This document shows positions 16,598 to 24,943 of a stretch of 64,000 bases of DNA, piece after piece; positions within the stretch are counted from its first letter, which is position 1, and each line of letters opens with the position of its first letter. Both the position numbers and the translations under genes were made by a program. Under the pieces are notes generated by a model, which was not told the origin of the DNA, made no database searches, and worked only from the letters and a program-made list of their open reading frames with translations. Source of the DNA: an uncultured delta proteobacterium (GTDB taxonomy: Bacteria; Desulfobacterota; Desulfobulbia; Desulfobulbales; Desulfurivibrionaceae); contig CAIPYE010000001.1 in assembly GCA_903869265.1 (NCBI GenBank), positions 1 through 64,000 on the forward strand. The letters run 5' to 3'.

Positions 16598-17968
16598 ATG
16601 AAAAAAAACCGACCGGTTTCCATTCTCGTTGTCGATGACGACAAAACCCATCGCATCATGCTGAAAACCATGCTGAAGCAATGGGGCTGGCAGATAGAAG
16701 AAGCGGATGACGGGACAACCGCCATCGAAGCTGCCCACCGCTCGCCTTTTGACGCGATTCTCATGGATGTCCGCATGACCAAGCTGGACGGCATTGAAGC
16801 CCTGCGACAGATTCACGCGTACAATCCAGCCATCCCCGTGGTCATAATGACCGCCTACTCTTCTGTGGATGCCGCCGTTGAAGCCATCAAGATCGGAGCC
16901 CACGACTACCTGACCAAACCCCTTGATTTTGACCGGCTCAAACTCACCTTGGCCCGCGCCCTGGATCACCGGCAAATTCAGGAGAACAAAGATTCTTCCC
17001 GCACCAATAAAGCCACGGCCATCAACACCAAGGAGATTATTGGCAGCTCAAAGCCGATGCGCGAACTTCTGGAAATGGTCTCCTACGTCGCGCCAACCGA
17101 AGCAACCGTCCTTATTTCCGGAGAATCTGGCACAGGCAAGGAATTGATCGCCGCAGCTTTGCATCACAATAGCGCCCGGAAAAATGGCCCTTTCATCAAA
17201 GTCAACTGTGCAGCTCTTGTTGAAAATCTTCTGGAATCGGAACTGTTCGGCCATGAAAAAGGCGCTTTTACCGGAGCCGACCATCGACGGGAAGGGAAAT
17301 TCGCCCAGGCTCATGGCGGCACCATCTTTCTGGATGAAATAAGCGAAACCTCACCTGGCATGCAGGCAAAACTCCTTCGAGTTTTGCAGGAACACGAGAT
17401 CCAACGGGTAGGAGGACAGGAAACCATTGCCCTTGACGTACGCGTCCTGGCGGCCAGCAACCGCAAACTCGAAGAAGAGGTCGCCCACGGAACTTTCCGG
17501 GAAGATTTATATTACAGGCTCAACGTAGTACCCTTGCACGTTCCCCCACTCAAGGATCGACAAGAGGATATCCCGGCCCTGACAGAGTACTTTGTGGAAA
17601 AATTTGCAAAAAAAAACAACCGACAGGTTTCCGGCATTACCCCAAGCTGCATGACCCAACTTATCAATTACCCCTGGCCCGGAAACGTACGAGAACTTGA
17701 AAACGCCATCGAACGCGGCATCATCCTCATGCGCGGCGACTACCTTGATGAAGAAAGCCTGCCCCTCTCGGTGCGGCGTTTCGCCATGAAAAACGAGCCC
17801 CCATCTGCCTCTGCCGCGACTCCCCCTAGTTCGCTTGAAGAGGCGGAACAAATCGTTATCAAAAACATCCTGGCGGAAACAGGTGGAAACAAAAGCGAAG
17901 CATCCCGTCGCCTGAACATTACCCGCAAAACCCTGCTCAGCAAAATGCACAAGTATGGCCTGACCTGA
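16598..17968 (+). CDS. Sigma54-dependent response regulator, NtrC family
   Basis: A 456-residue activator: receiver domain 1-120 with phospho-acceptor D57 (LMDVRM), AAA+ domain about 145-385 with Walker A GESGTGKE, the sigma54-contact loop GAFTGA at 222-227 and Walker B IFLDEI, and a Fis-type helix-turn-helix at the end (NKSEASRRLNITRKTLLSKM). Once phosphorylated it would remodel RNA polymerase with sigma54. It is alone on its strand; no histidine kinase gene lies beside it, so its partner is elsewhere. No clear ribosome site precedes the ATG. The target genes cannot be told from this sequence. Confidence 0.95.
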   Translation: MKKNRPVSILVVDDDKTHRIMLKTMLKQWGWQIEEADDGTTAIEAAHRSPFDAILMDVRMTKLDGIEALRQIHAYNPAIPVVIMTAYSSVDAAVEAIKIGAHDYLTKPLDFDRLKLTLARALDHRQIQENKDSSRTNKATAINTKEIIGSSKPMRELLEMVSYVAPTEATVLISGESGTGKELIAAALHHNSARKNGPFIKVNCAALVENLLESELFGHEKGAFTGADHRREGKFAQAHGGTIFLDEISETSPGMQAKLLRVLQEHEIQRVGGQETIALDVRVLAASNRKLEEEVAHGTFREDLYYRLNVVPLHVPPLKDRQEDIPALTEYFVEKFAKKNNRQVSGITPSCMTQLINYPWPGNVRELENAIERGIILMRGDYLDEESLPLSVRRFAMKNEPPSASAATPPSSLEEAEQIVIKNILAETGGNKSEASRRLNITRKTLLSKMHKYGLT

Positions 17969-17979
17969 AAGCCTTCCCC

Positions 17980-18978
17980 TTACAGGCCCCACCCCTGAAA
18001 AAGTTCATCAGCAAGAGGCTCCGCAGTCAAATACTGCTCTTCTCCCCCGGAAGCAAACAACACCGCTGCCGCGGCTGACTCCCCGACTGTTTTTTTCCCG
18101 AAGCGAACCACAAGACCGGCTGCCGCAGCAAAATCATCCGGGTGCTCCGAATGCAAAACCCCCATCGGCCCAGACCGCTCCGGCATATGCACCAGAAAAT
18201 CACCTGGATCATGAAGCGCCTCAAGCCGAACATTCTCAGCCTCATCACGCCCCAGGACAAGCCAACCGCCATGCGGTAGCTGAAAATGACGGCCAAAGAG
18301 GAGCAAGCGGATATCATTGAGCCTAACCTTGGAATAGCGGCTATAATACCAGGCAATCCTTTTTGCCTGGTCCGGTTCGGTAAGAACGCAGCCCCCAGCA
18401 GGCCGAGGATAATCCTTGATGCCAAATCGTTCTGCCAGCTGTATTTGTGGCTGCCGCCCTCTGCCGTTAAAATCAAGGAGAAGCTCCCGATCCACCAGTC
18501 CGTCGCGCTCGGCAAAAGTTGGCTCCTGGGTTTTAGCACACAAGGGTCGCAGGAGAATCCCATCACAACCGCTGTCACGCTCAATCACCCGAAGGGTGTC
18601 GCGGCGTTGAGACATTGGCCGCTGGCCGATCACCTCGCCGGTAATCAGAAAAGAGGCGGAGAATTCCGGCATCAGCATTTTTGCCGCCCGGAGCAAAAGA
18701 ATCTTGCAATCAATGCAGGGATTGAAATTCTTGCCGTACCCATGGGGAGGATTGCGCAGCAGCGTAAAATAGGGCTCGCTCACATCCCGAAGGACAACCT
18801 CGATGCCGTAGCTCTCCCTGACCATCTGGGCATATTCCTGCTCCTTGGCCAAAAGTTCATAACCGAAAAAGGGAGTGACAAACTTGACCGCCTGCACCGT
18901 GATTCCTTGCGCCGCCACAACCCGGCAGGCCAAGATGCTGTCCAGCCCACCGGAAAAAAGAGCCAGCGCACGGGTCAT
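17980..18978 (-). CDS. ThiI/MnmA-like PP-loop protein, probable tRNA thiolation
   Basis: A 332-residue protein. The N terminus is an ATP pyrophosphatase domain with PP-loop SGGLDS at residues 9-14 and a CIDCK pair near residue 90 that could be a catalytic or metal-binding cysteine pair. The C-terminal third resembles the NFACT-R-like tail found in family members that lack the THUMP domain. Family members modify tRNA uridine with sulfur; the exact site is not clear here. Its ATG overlaps the recN stop (ATGA), so the two are co-translated. Confidence 0.8.
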   Translation of the reverse strand: MTRALALFSGGLDSILACRVVAAQGITVQAVKFVTPFFGYELLAKEQEYAQMVRESYGIEVVLRDVSEPYFTLLRNPPHGYGKNFNPCIDCKILLLRAAKMLMPEFSASFLITGEVIGQRPMSQRRDTLRVIERDSGCDGILLRPLCAKTQEPTFAERDGLVDRELLLDFNGRGRQPQIQLAERFGIKDYPRPAGGCVLTEPDQAKRIAWYYSRYSKVRLNDIRLLLFGRHFQLPHGGWLVLGRDEAENVRLEALHDPGDFLVHMPERSGPMGVLHSEHPDDFAAAAGLVVRFGKKTVGESAAAAVLFASGGEEQYLTAEPLADELFQGWGL

Positions 18979-20651
18979 AAAGCTGCCTTCCGCTCCATGA
19001 GCGTGCGCACATAGGCCAGGGTCTGCTCGCTGACCGAATCTCCATCCAGCATCCGGGCAAGTTCATGCTCACGTTTTTCAACGGACAGGGGAATAATGGA
19101 GGTTTGGGTGCGGGCATCGACCACGGATTTTTGCACCAGAAAATGCTCATCTGCCAGGGAAGCGATTTGCGGGAGATGGGTGATGCAAAAAACCTGGTGA
19201 TGCCCGGCCAGTTCTCGGATCTTCCTGGCCACCGCCTCTGCCGCCTTGCCGCTGATCCCGGCATCGATCTCATCGAAAATAACCGTATCGACCTGATCCT
19301 TCTCGGCCAGGAGTGTCTTTAAGGCCAACATCAACCGCGACAGTTCACCGCCCGAAGCAACCTTGGCCAAAGGCCTGAGCTCCTCACCCTGGTTAGCGGA
19401 AAACATGAATTCCGGACGATCCCAACCAAGTCTGGAGATGGCTCCCAGTTCCTGGCCTGACTCCCCCTTAAAACATATCTCGAAAACCGCCTGCTCAAAA
19501 CAAAGAGAGGATAGCGATGCGCGGATCTTGTCGGCAAGCTCCTGAGCCGCTGCATGACGGGCCTTGGAAAGCGAGGCCGCCGCCTCGCCTAGGTTGACTT
19601 CGCTTTGCCGCACTTCTTTTTCCAGGGCAGCCAACCGCTCATCCAGCGCCTCAATTTCCGCAAGCTCCTGTTTCGCCTCTCGGCCAAAGGCAATGACCGC
19701 GTCAAGCTCCCCGCCATATTTTCTTTTAAGCCGCTGCAACAGATCAAGACGCGCCGTCACCACATCGAGACGCGCCGGATCACTGGCAAGGGTCTCCACA
19801 TAGTTCCGGACTGCCTGCACATGGTCTTCCAGTTGAAAACAATTTCCAGCCACCTCTTCGGCAAGTCCGGCGAGGCTTGGGTCAAAGGCAGCCATCTGCG
19901 CCAAATTCTTACGCGCCACGGAGAGCGGGGTGCTGACCGCCTCAGCCAGGAGATGCCAGCTTTTTTTGCCAAGCCCGATCAGGTCATCGGAGGCCCGCAA
20001 CCTGTCGCGCTCAAGGACCAAGGCCGCGTCTTCACCAGAGCTGGTTGCAGCCTCCTCGATCTCCGTGACCTGAAAGGCAAGAAAGTCCCGTCGCTGCTCC
20101 TTGTCCTTCTCTTTGGCCACGAGATTCTGATATGCCCCCCTGACCTCCGTCCATTTGTCATAGCATTGAGAAACGATGAGCCGTTGGGGCCAGAGACCGC
20201 CAACCGCATCGATACAATCAAGATGGCTGCGAGGCTGCAACAGTTGCTGGTGATCATGCTGACTGGCAACACTGAGCAGATTTTCCATCACCTCGCCCAC
20301 AGCCTTGGCTGTTGCCAGACTGCCGTTCATGAAATACCGGCTGGAACCTTTGAGGGAAATAACCCGCTTGACCACGAGTTCGGCCTCGGGTTCATATCCC
20401 ATTTCCGCCAGTTTTTCCAGGATGATGCCATGCTGGGGATCGAGTTCAAAAAGGGCCTCAACCGTTGCCGTCTCCGCCCCGCCCCTGATCCACGTGGCTG
20501 CGGCCTTTCCGCCTCCCAGCAGATGAATAGCCTGCAAAATGATAGATTTTCCCGCTCCGGTCTCTCCGGTAAGAACCGTGAGCCCTTCGGCGAAAGAAAC
20601 ATGCAGTTTCTCGATGAGGGCAAGATTGGTGATGATGAGGTCCTTCAGCAT
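18975..20651 (-). CDS. recN: DNA repair protein RecN
   Basis: A 558-residue SMC-like ATPase for double-strand-break repair. N terminus MLKDLIITNLALIEKLHVSF, Walker A GETGAGKS at residues 30-37, a long central coiled coil (about 150-370), the ABC signature region (KVASGGELSRLMLALK) and Walker B VIFDEIDAGISG. All are typical and the length is normal. The ribosome site is weak. It heads a two-gene unit with the PP-loop protein. Confidence 0.97.
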   Translation of the reverse strand: MLKDLIITNLALIEKLHVSFAEGLTVLTGETGAGKSIILQAIHLLGGGKAAATWIRGGAETATVEALFELDPQHGIILEKLAEMGYEPEAELVVKRVISLKGSSRYFMNGSLATAKAVGEVMENLLSVASQHDHQQLLQPRSHLDCIDAVGGLWPQRLIVSQCYDKWTEVRGAYQNLVAKEKDKEQRRDFLAFQVTEIEEAATSSGEDAALVLERDRLRASDDLIGLGKKSWHLLAEAVSTPLSVARKNLAQMAAFDPSLAGLAEEVAGNCFQLEDHVQAVRNYVETLASDPARLDVVTARLDLLQRLKRKYGGELDAVIAFGREAKQELAEIEALDERLAALEKEVRQSEVNLGEAAASLSKARHAAAQELADKIRASLSSLCFEQAVFEICFKGESGQELGAISRLGWDRPEFMFSANQGEELRPLAKVASGGELSRLMLALKTLLAEKDQVDTVIFDEIDAGISGKAAEAVARKIRELAGHHQVFCITHLPQIASLADEHFLVQKSVVDARTQTSIIPLSVEKREHELARMLDGDSVSEQTLAYVRTLMERKAAL

Positions 20652-20815
20652 ATGGCTCTCTATACAGGATTATGCGAAGATTGCAATGGTTGACCTGCCC
20701 GCATGGAAGAGCAGAACAAATGGTGGCGTAAATAACCGATCATCATTATAATATTACAATTAGGTGAAGATGGAATCAACGAACTCCCCTCTCGTAGGCT
20801 ATCTAAATATTTCCC

Positions 20816-22246
20816 ATGAATCATAACACAACTTTCCGACGCCTCACCGCATACATCCTCTGCGTTGTATTTTTGCTCGGCAATCTGCCCATGGCAAGTT
20901 TTTCTCCGCCACAGGCCCAGGCATTCAGCGTTGGTGAGGAACGGGAGGTCGGCGAAAAACTCCTGTCTATTATCCGCAAAGAATTTCCCCTCCTTGATGA
21001 TCCAGACCTTACCGAGTATGTGACAAATCTCGGACGACAGACCCTATTGCTCGCCGGACCACAGTTCTTTGATTATCATTTTTTTATCATCGACAACAAG
21101 GAATTCAATGCCTTCGCCGCCCCTTCTGGTCTGATTTTTATCCATTCAGGCCTCATTGATCTTTGCGATACCGAGGGAGAACTGGTCAGCGTTCTTGCCC
21201 ACGAAATCGGCCACGCCGCCAGCCGACATATCGCGGATCGGATCAACAAATCGGGCAAACTCAATGCCACCACCACCGCCCTGATGCTGGCAGGACTGCT
21301 CCTCGGCGGGGGGGGAGCTCTTGGCCAAGCCGTTGCCACCGGCTCCATGGCTGGCGGCATGACTGCAAACCTTAAATTCAGCCGTGAGGACGAAGAAGAG
21401 GCTGATCGTTTGGCCTACAAATGGATGAGAGAAGAAAAGCGCGACCCAGCGGACATGGCGAGCATGCTCAAAAAAATGCGCCGGGTCAGCCGTTATCAAA
21501 GAAAACAGGTTCCCACCTATCTCGTCACCCATCCAGAGCCAGAAAACAGGATCAGCTACATAGAAGATCTTATCCAGCAGGATCAAGAGAAAAAAATTCA
21601 AACTCAGGACGAATTCGCCTACCAGCGGTTCAAATACCGGGTGCAGGCTCTCACCCGGGACACGCAGTCGATTCTACCGATTCTGAAAAACAAGGCAGAG
21701 GAACCAGGCATCCTCCAAAGTGATCCCATGGTTTTCTTCGGCCTCTCCCAATTCTATCTGGCAAATCGTGATTACCAGAAGGCTGAAGAGGCTCTTCAAA
21801 AAGTCATAACCCGTTTCCCAGATAAGCTCATCCTCAAAACAGATCTCGGCAGAATAAAATTTGAGGCGGGAGAAACGAAAAAAGCCCTGGAAATCTTCCA
21901 AGAAATAAAAAAACAGGCCCCCGATGAGGCATATAACGCTTACTATCTGGCCAAAGCCTTACAGCAGGCTGGAGAGCCAGCGCAGGCGGTTCTCATTTAT
22001 GAAAATCTAACCGAACGCATGCCAACCTATGCAAAGCTCTATCAGGAGATCGGAAAGATCCGAGCCGCCCTTGGCAACAAGGCCCTCGGACACTACAATC
22101 TCGCCCTGTATCAATATTATGAAGGATCAAGCCTCTCGGCCCGCTACCACATTGCGGAGGCACTTAAAGGCCTCTCCGAGAAGGACCCCCTCTTTCTTAA
22201 AGTAAAAGAGCTGAAAGATAAAATCGTCCGAATCGACAAGATGTGA
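20816..22246 (+). CDS. Periplasmic M48 metalloprotease with TPR domain, BepA-like
   Basis: A 476-residue protein. A signal peptide (LTAYILCVVFLLGNLPMASF) is followed by an M48 peptidase domain with HEIGH at 129-133 and the third zinc ligand Glu in EEEADRLAYKW. From about residue 290 there are tetratricopeptide repeats (FFGLSQFYLANRDYQKAEEA and others). E. coli BepA has the same layout and length and degrades or assists outer-membrane assembly proteins such as LptD. It is divergent from recN and transcribed alone. Confidence 0.9.
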   Translation: MNHNTTFRRLTAYILCVVFLLGNLPMASFSPPQAQAFSVGEEREVGEKLLSIIRKEFPLLDDPDLTEYVTNLGRQTLLLAGPQFFDYHFFIIDNKEFNAFAAPSGLIFIHSGLIDLCDTEGELVSVLAHEIGHAASRHIADRINKSGKLNATTTALMLAGLLLGGGGALGQAVATGSMAGGMTANLKFSREDEEEADRLAYKWMREEKRDPADMASMLKKMRRVSRYQRKQVPTYLVTHPEPENRISYIEDLIQQDQEKKIQTQDEFAYQRFKYRVQALTRDTQSILPILKNKAEEPGILQSDPMVFFGLSQFYLANRDYQKAEEALQKVITRFPDKLILKTDLGRIKFEAGETKKALEIFQEIKKQAPDEAYNAYYLAKALQQAGEPAQAVLIYENLTERMPTYAKLYQEIGKIRAALGNKALGHYNLALYQYYEGSSLSARYHIAEALKGLSEKDPLFLKVKELKDKIVRIDKM

Positions 22247-22301
22247 GTGCAGGAGAGGCAAGCCCCATTGGTGGATCGAAAAACGACAGAAAAGTGGCGA
22301 G

Positions 22302-23876
22302 TTACTGCTTGCGGCTGCGGAGTTTACGGATCGCCATCACCGCAAAATCTCGAAACAATCGGGTTGCCTTGATCCGGTTTGAATCAAGTTTTGGCCTGCC
22401 CTTTTTCCGGTCAAGATAGATCAGACCGATGGGCTTATCATCAAGACAGATGGGAAAAAGATACACAGTCCGGTCTTTAACAAAGAATTTAAGGCTCTCG
22501 GGAAAGGCGCCCGGAGTGTTGGGAGGGATGGCCATGTCCTTGCAAGCCTTGAGAGCCTTGGGGATGACGTAACCACTCGAGGCGAGATCGTGCTCGAATT
22601 TCGCGATACCTGCCGGGTCGATATCGCCCAGACCAAACCGACCGACCAAAACCCGGCGGGTTGGTTGCACGCTGATCACGGCAAGAAGCACCCTGTCAAA
22701 GCCAATGCCCCGGTAAAGGCCCTCCAGCAGGTTGATATAGAAATCATTGAGGTTGAATGGCCCCATGAGCGTTTCGGTAATGTCATGGATGAAATCGTTG
22801 ATGGATTTATCCTGACTGATCGGCAATTCGTCTAGCTCCTGAATACCCTCATTCCCTGTTTCCTCGTCCGCGCTTTTCCTCTCAGCAAAATCGCCCCTTG
22901 CTTCCGCTTCCTGATCCTTTTTTTTCTTCTTTTTGGCTGCCAGCGCAGGATCCTTGATGGCCTCTTCAATGCCCCGCAGACGGCTGCGAATCTTCAACTT
23001 GGAAAGCCCATACCGAATGGATTCGGAAATGTCTTCGGAAGCCTCCACGCTCTTGTTAACCATCTCCAGGGCTTCTTCCTTGTTAATGGACAGCAACTCG
23101 CCGTACTGCTCGACAAGAGCGTCTATATCCTTTTCCTCGCAAATATATCCGACAATTTTATTTGAAAAACTTGAGATGCTTTTCAAATAGCCAATCGTGT
23201 CATAGCTATTTTTTGGTTCACCAGGGTCCGGATCCATGGACGCGCTGACTTTATCGGACAAATTCCAAAAAGTGGCCACCTCGGCTCCGATCCTGTCAAA
23301 GGTCAAATCCTCAAGCACCTGCCGGGTGGCAGAATCTTCGGACATGCTCCCCGCCACCTTCTGTTCTATCTCCCGATAGACTTCCGGCAGGTAGATACAG
23401 ACAATAATCTTGCCAAGATCATGGAGGAGGGCGCAAATAAAGGCCTCCTCGGGTACGATATTGATATTTTTTTCGACAGCAAGGTCACGGGCCTGCATGG
23501 CGCTTAAAAAAGACCGGGTCAGGATCTTGCTGATCCCCTCTTTTTCAACGCCTGTTTTAAGAAAATCCTCAAACAGGGCGATGGCGGTGGCAAGATCGCG
23601 AACAGCGTCAAAGCCAAGAATAGTGACCGCCTTGGATATGGAATTAACCGGACGGCCAAGGGAGTAATACGCGGAGTTGACTACCTGGAGAACTTTATTG
23701 GTGAGGGAATAATCCTTCAGGATAACCTTGGAAAGCTCATACGCGGCGCTACGATTGCTGTGGGTGAGGGAAATCAGCTCCTGAACATTATGGGACATGG
23801 CCGGGAGCTCGCCCATATTCATTTTTGCAAATATTTCAGCAAGTTTTCCGCTTGATGACGGTGAGGTCTCAGTCAT
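22302..23876 (-). CDS. HDOD-domain signalling protein with GAF-like C terminus
   Basis: A 524-residue protein. Residues about 10-220 are an HDOD domain (MSHNVQELISLTHS, LTNKVLQVVNSAYYS, ILGFDAVRDLATAIALF, ALLHDLGKII). A low-complexity Lys/Glu linker (AKKKKKKDQEAEARGD) follows, then a GAF-like domain (LLEGLYRGIGFDRVLLAVIS, FPICLDDKPIGLIYLD). HDOD proteins occur in regulation of motility, stress and second-messenger networks; no target is evident. Start at MTETS is preferred over an upstream in-frame codon because the domain begins soon after. Confidence 0.88.
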   Translation of the reverse strand: MTETSPSSSGKLAEIFAKMNMGELPAMSHNVQELISLTHSNRSAAYELSKVILKDYSLTNKVLQVVNSAYYSLGRPVNSISKAVTILGFDAVRDLATAIALFEDFLKTGVEKEGISKILTRSFLSAMQARDLAVEKNINIVPEEAFICALLHDLGKIIVCIYLPEVYREIEQKVAGSMSEDSATRQVLEDLTFDRIGAEVATFWNLSDKVSASMDPDPGEPKNSYDTIGYLKSISSFSNKIVGYICEEKDIDALVEQYGELLSINKEEALEMVNKSVEASEDISESIRYGLSKLKIRSRLRGIEEAIKDPALAAKKKKKKDQEAEARGDFAERKSADEETGNEGIQELDELPISQDKSINDFIHDITETLMGPFNLNDFYINLLEGLYRGIGFDRVLLAVISVQPTRRVLVGRFGLGDIDPAGIAKFEHDLASSGYVIPKALKACKDMAIPPNTPGAFPESLKFFVKDRTVYLFPICLDDKPIGLIYLDRKKGRPKLDSNRIKATRLFRDFAVMAIRKLRSRKQ

Positions 23877-24182
23877 GTTTTTCTGTAACCACCCAAAATT
23901 CGGACAACCCACCCCCAGCGTTTCTTGTCTCTAACATACCACTATAATTAAACAATATTTATAAAAAAAACTAAAGATGTAACGTTTTTTTATTACACCC
24001 TTATGTGATATATGATAGGTTCATAACAGGCAAGTTAATTTCATGCAACTTTTTGATATAGTGTGACAAATAGTTTTTTTACTCATTTTCCCAGACACAG
24101 GGAATATATTTCTTTGTCATGTTTCTGCACAGGCATATTCAGACAAACGACTGCTAATAAAATGAAGTCCCCCCGGAAAAGG

Positions 24183-24935
24183 ATGATGATGCAAGACGGA
24201 ACGATCAATCTTGAGGATTACACCAAATCAGATTGGACCATTATGCTCAACGACCGGGTTCTCACGACCTTTACCACCCATGAAGGCAACAAACTCATCA
24301 TTGGCCGCAGCCCAGATGCGGATGTGGTCATCGACAACACCGCCATCTCCAGGCATCACTCATCCATTGAACTCCGTGATGGCCGTCATTATCTGGCAGA
24401 CCTGAAAAGCACCAACGGCACCACCGTAAATGGAAAAAAAATTGCCTCAAAGGTTCCGGTAACGGAAAAAGACGTCATTTTCATCGGGAAATTTCGCTTG
24501 ATCCCGGCAGCGGCAGGTGAACAGCATGCTTCGTCATCCTACGCTACAGCAATGGATATTGATGACGAAGCAACTGTTTTTGTCAGTTCCCCCCGGCAAC
24601 AATCCGTCCCCCAGCCCAGCCAGGCCGTGCCCGCCTCCACAACTGAGGCTTACAGGCTCACGGTGATTGAAGGAGGCGCCACACCAAGCACACTCTCCCT
24701 GGATGGGAAGAGCAGCGTAAAAATCGGCAAAGACCCAGCCTGCGACATGATCATTGCCGGCTGGCTTGTCAGCAAGACCCAATGCTACGTGGTGAGCAAA
24801 AAAGACAAGTATCACATCGTGCCCCAGCGATCATGGGCAAGCACCAAACTCAACGATGTCATCATCAAAGAAGAACGCCTCTTGCGCAAAGGCGACATCA
24901 TTCAAATTAAGAGCGTAAAAATCAGGTTCAGTTAA
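24183..24935 (+). CDS. Tandem FHA-domain protein
   Basis: About 250 residues with two forkhead-associated domains that bind phosphothreonine. The first has the full motif: IIGRSPDADVVI, ISRHHSSIEL, DLKSTNGTTVNG. The second (VKIGKDPACDMII ... STKLNDVIIKE) lacks the usual SxxH and may bind differently. It precedes by 8 bases a Ser/Thr kinase gene and is probably its reader. The start is uncertain: three consecutive ATG codons follow AAAAGG, and longer in-frame starts exist upstream without a ribosome site. Confidence 0.85.
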   Translation: MMMQDGTINLEDYTKSDWTIMLNDRVLTTFTTHEGNKLIIGRSPDADVVIDNTAISRHHSSIELRDGRHYLADLKSTNGTTVNGKKIASKVPVTEKDVIFIGKFRLIPAAAGEQHASSSYATAMDIDDEATVFVSSPRQQSVPQPSQAVPASTTEAYRLTVIEGGATPSTLSLDGKSSVKIGKDPACDMIIAGWLVSKTQCYVVSKKDKYHIVPQRSWASTKLNDVIIKEERLLRKGDIIQIKSVKIRFS

Positions 24936-24943
24936 TCTCCAGG

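Noticed and set aside
19605-20693. Long plus-strand frame opposite recN
   Set aside because: RecN motifs are complete on the minus strand; the antisense frame is a shadow.
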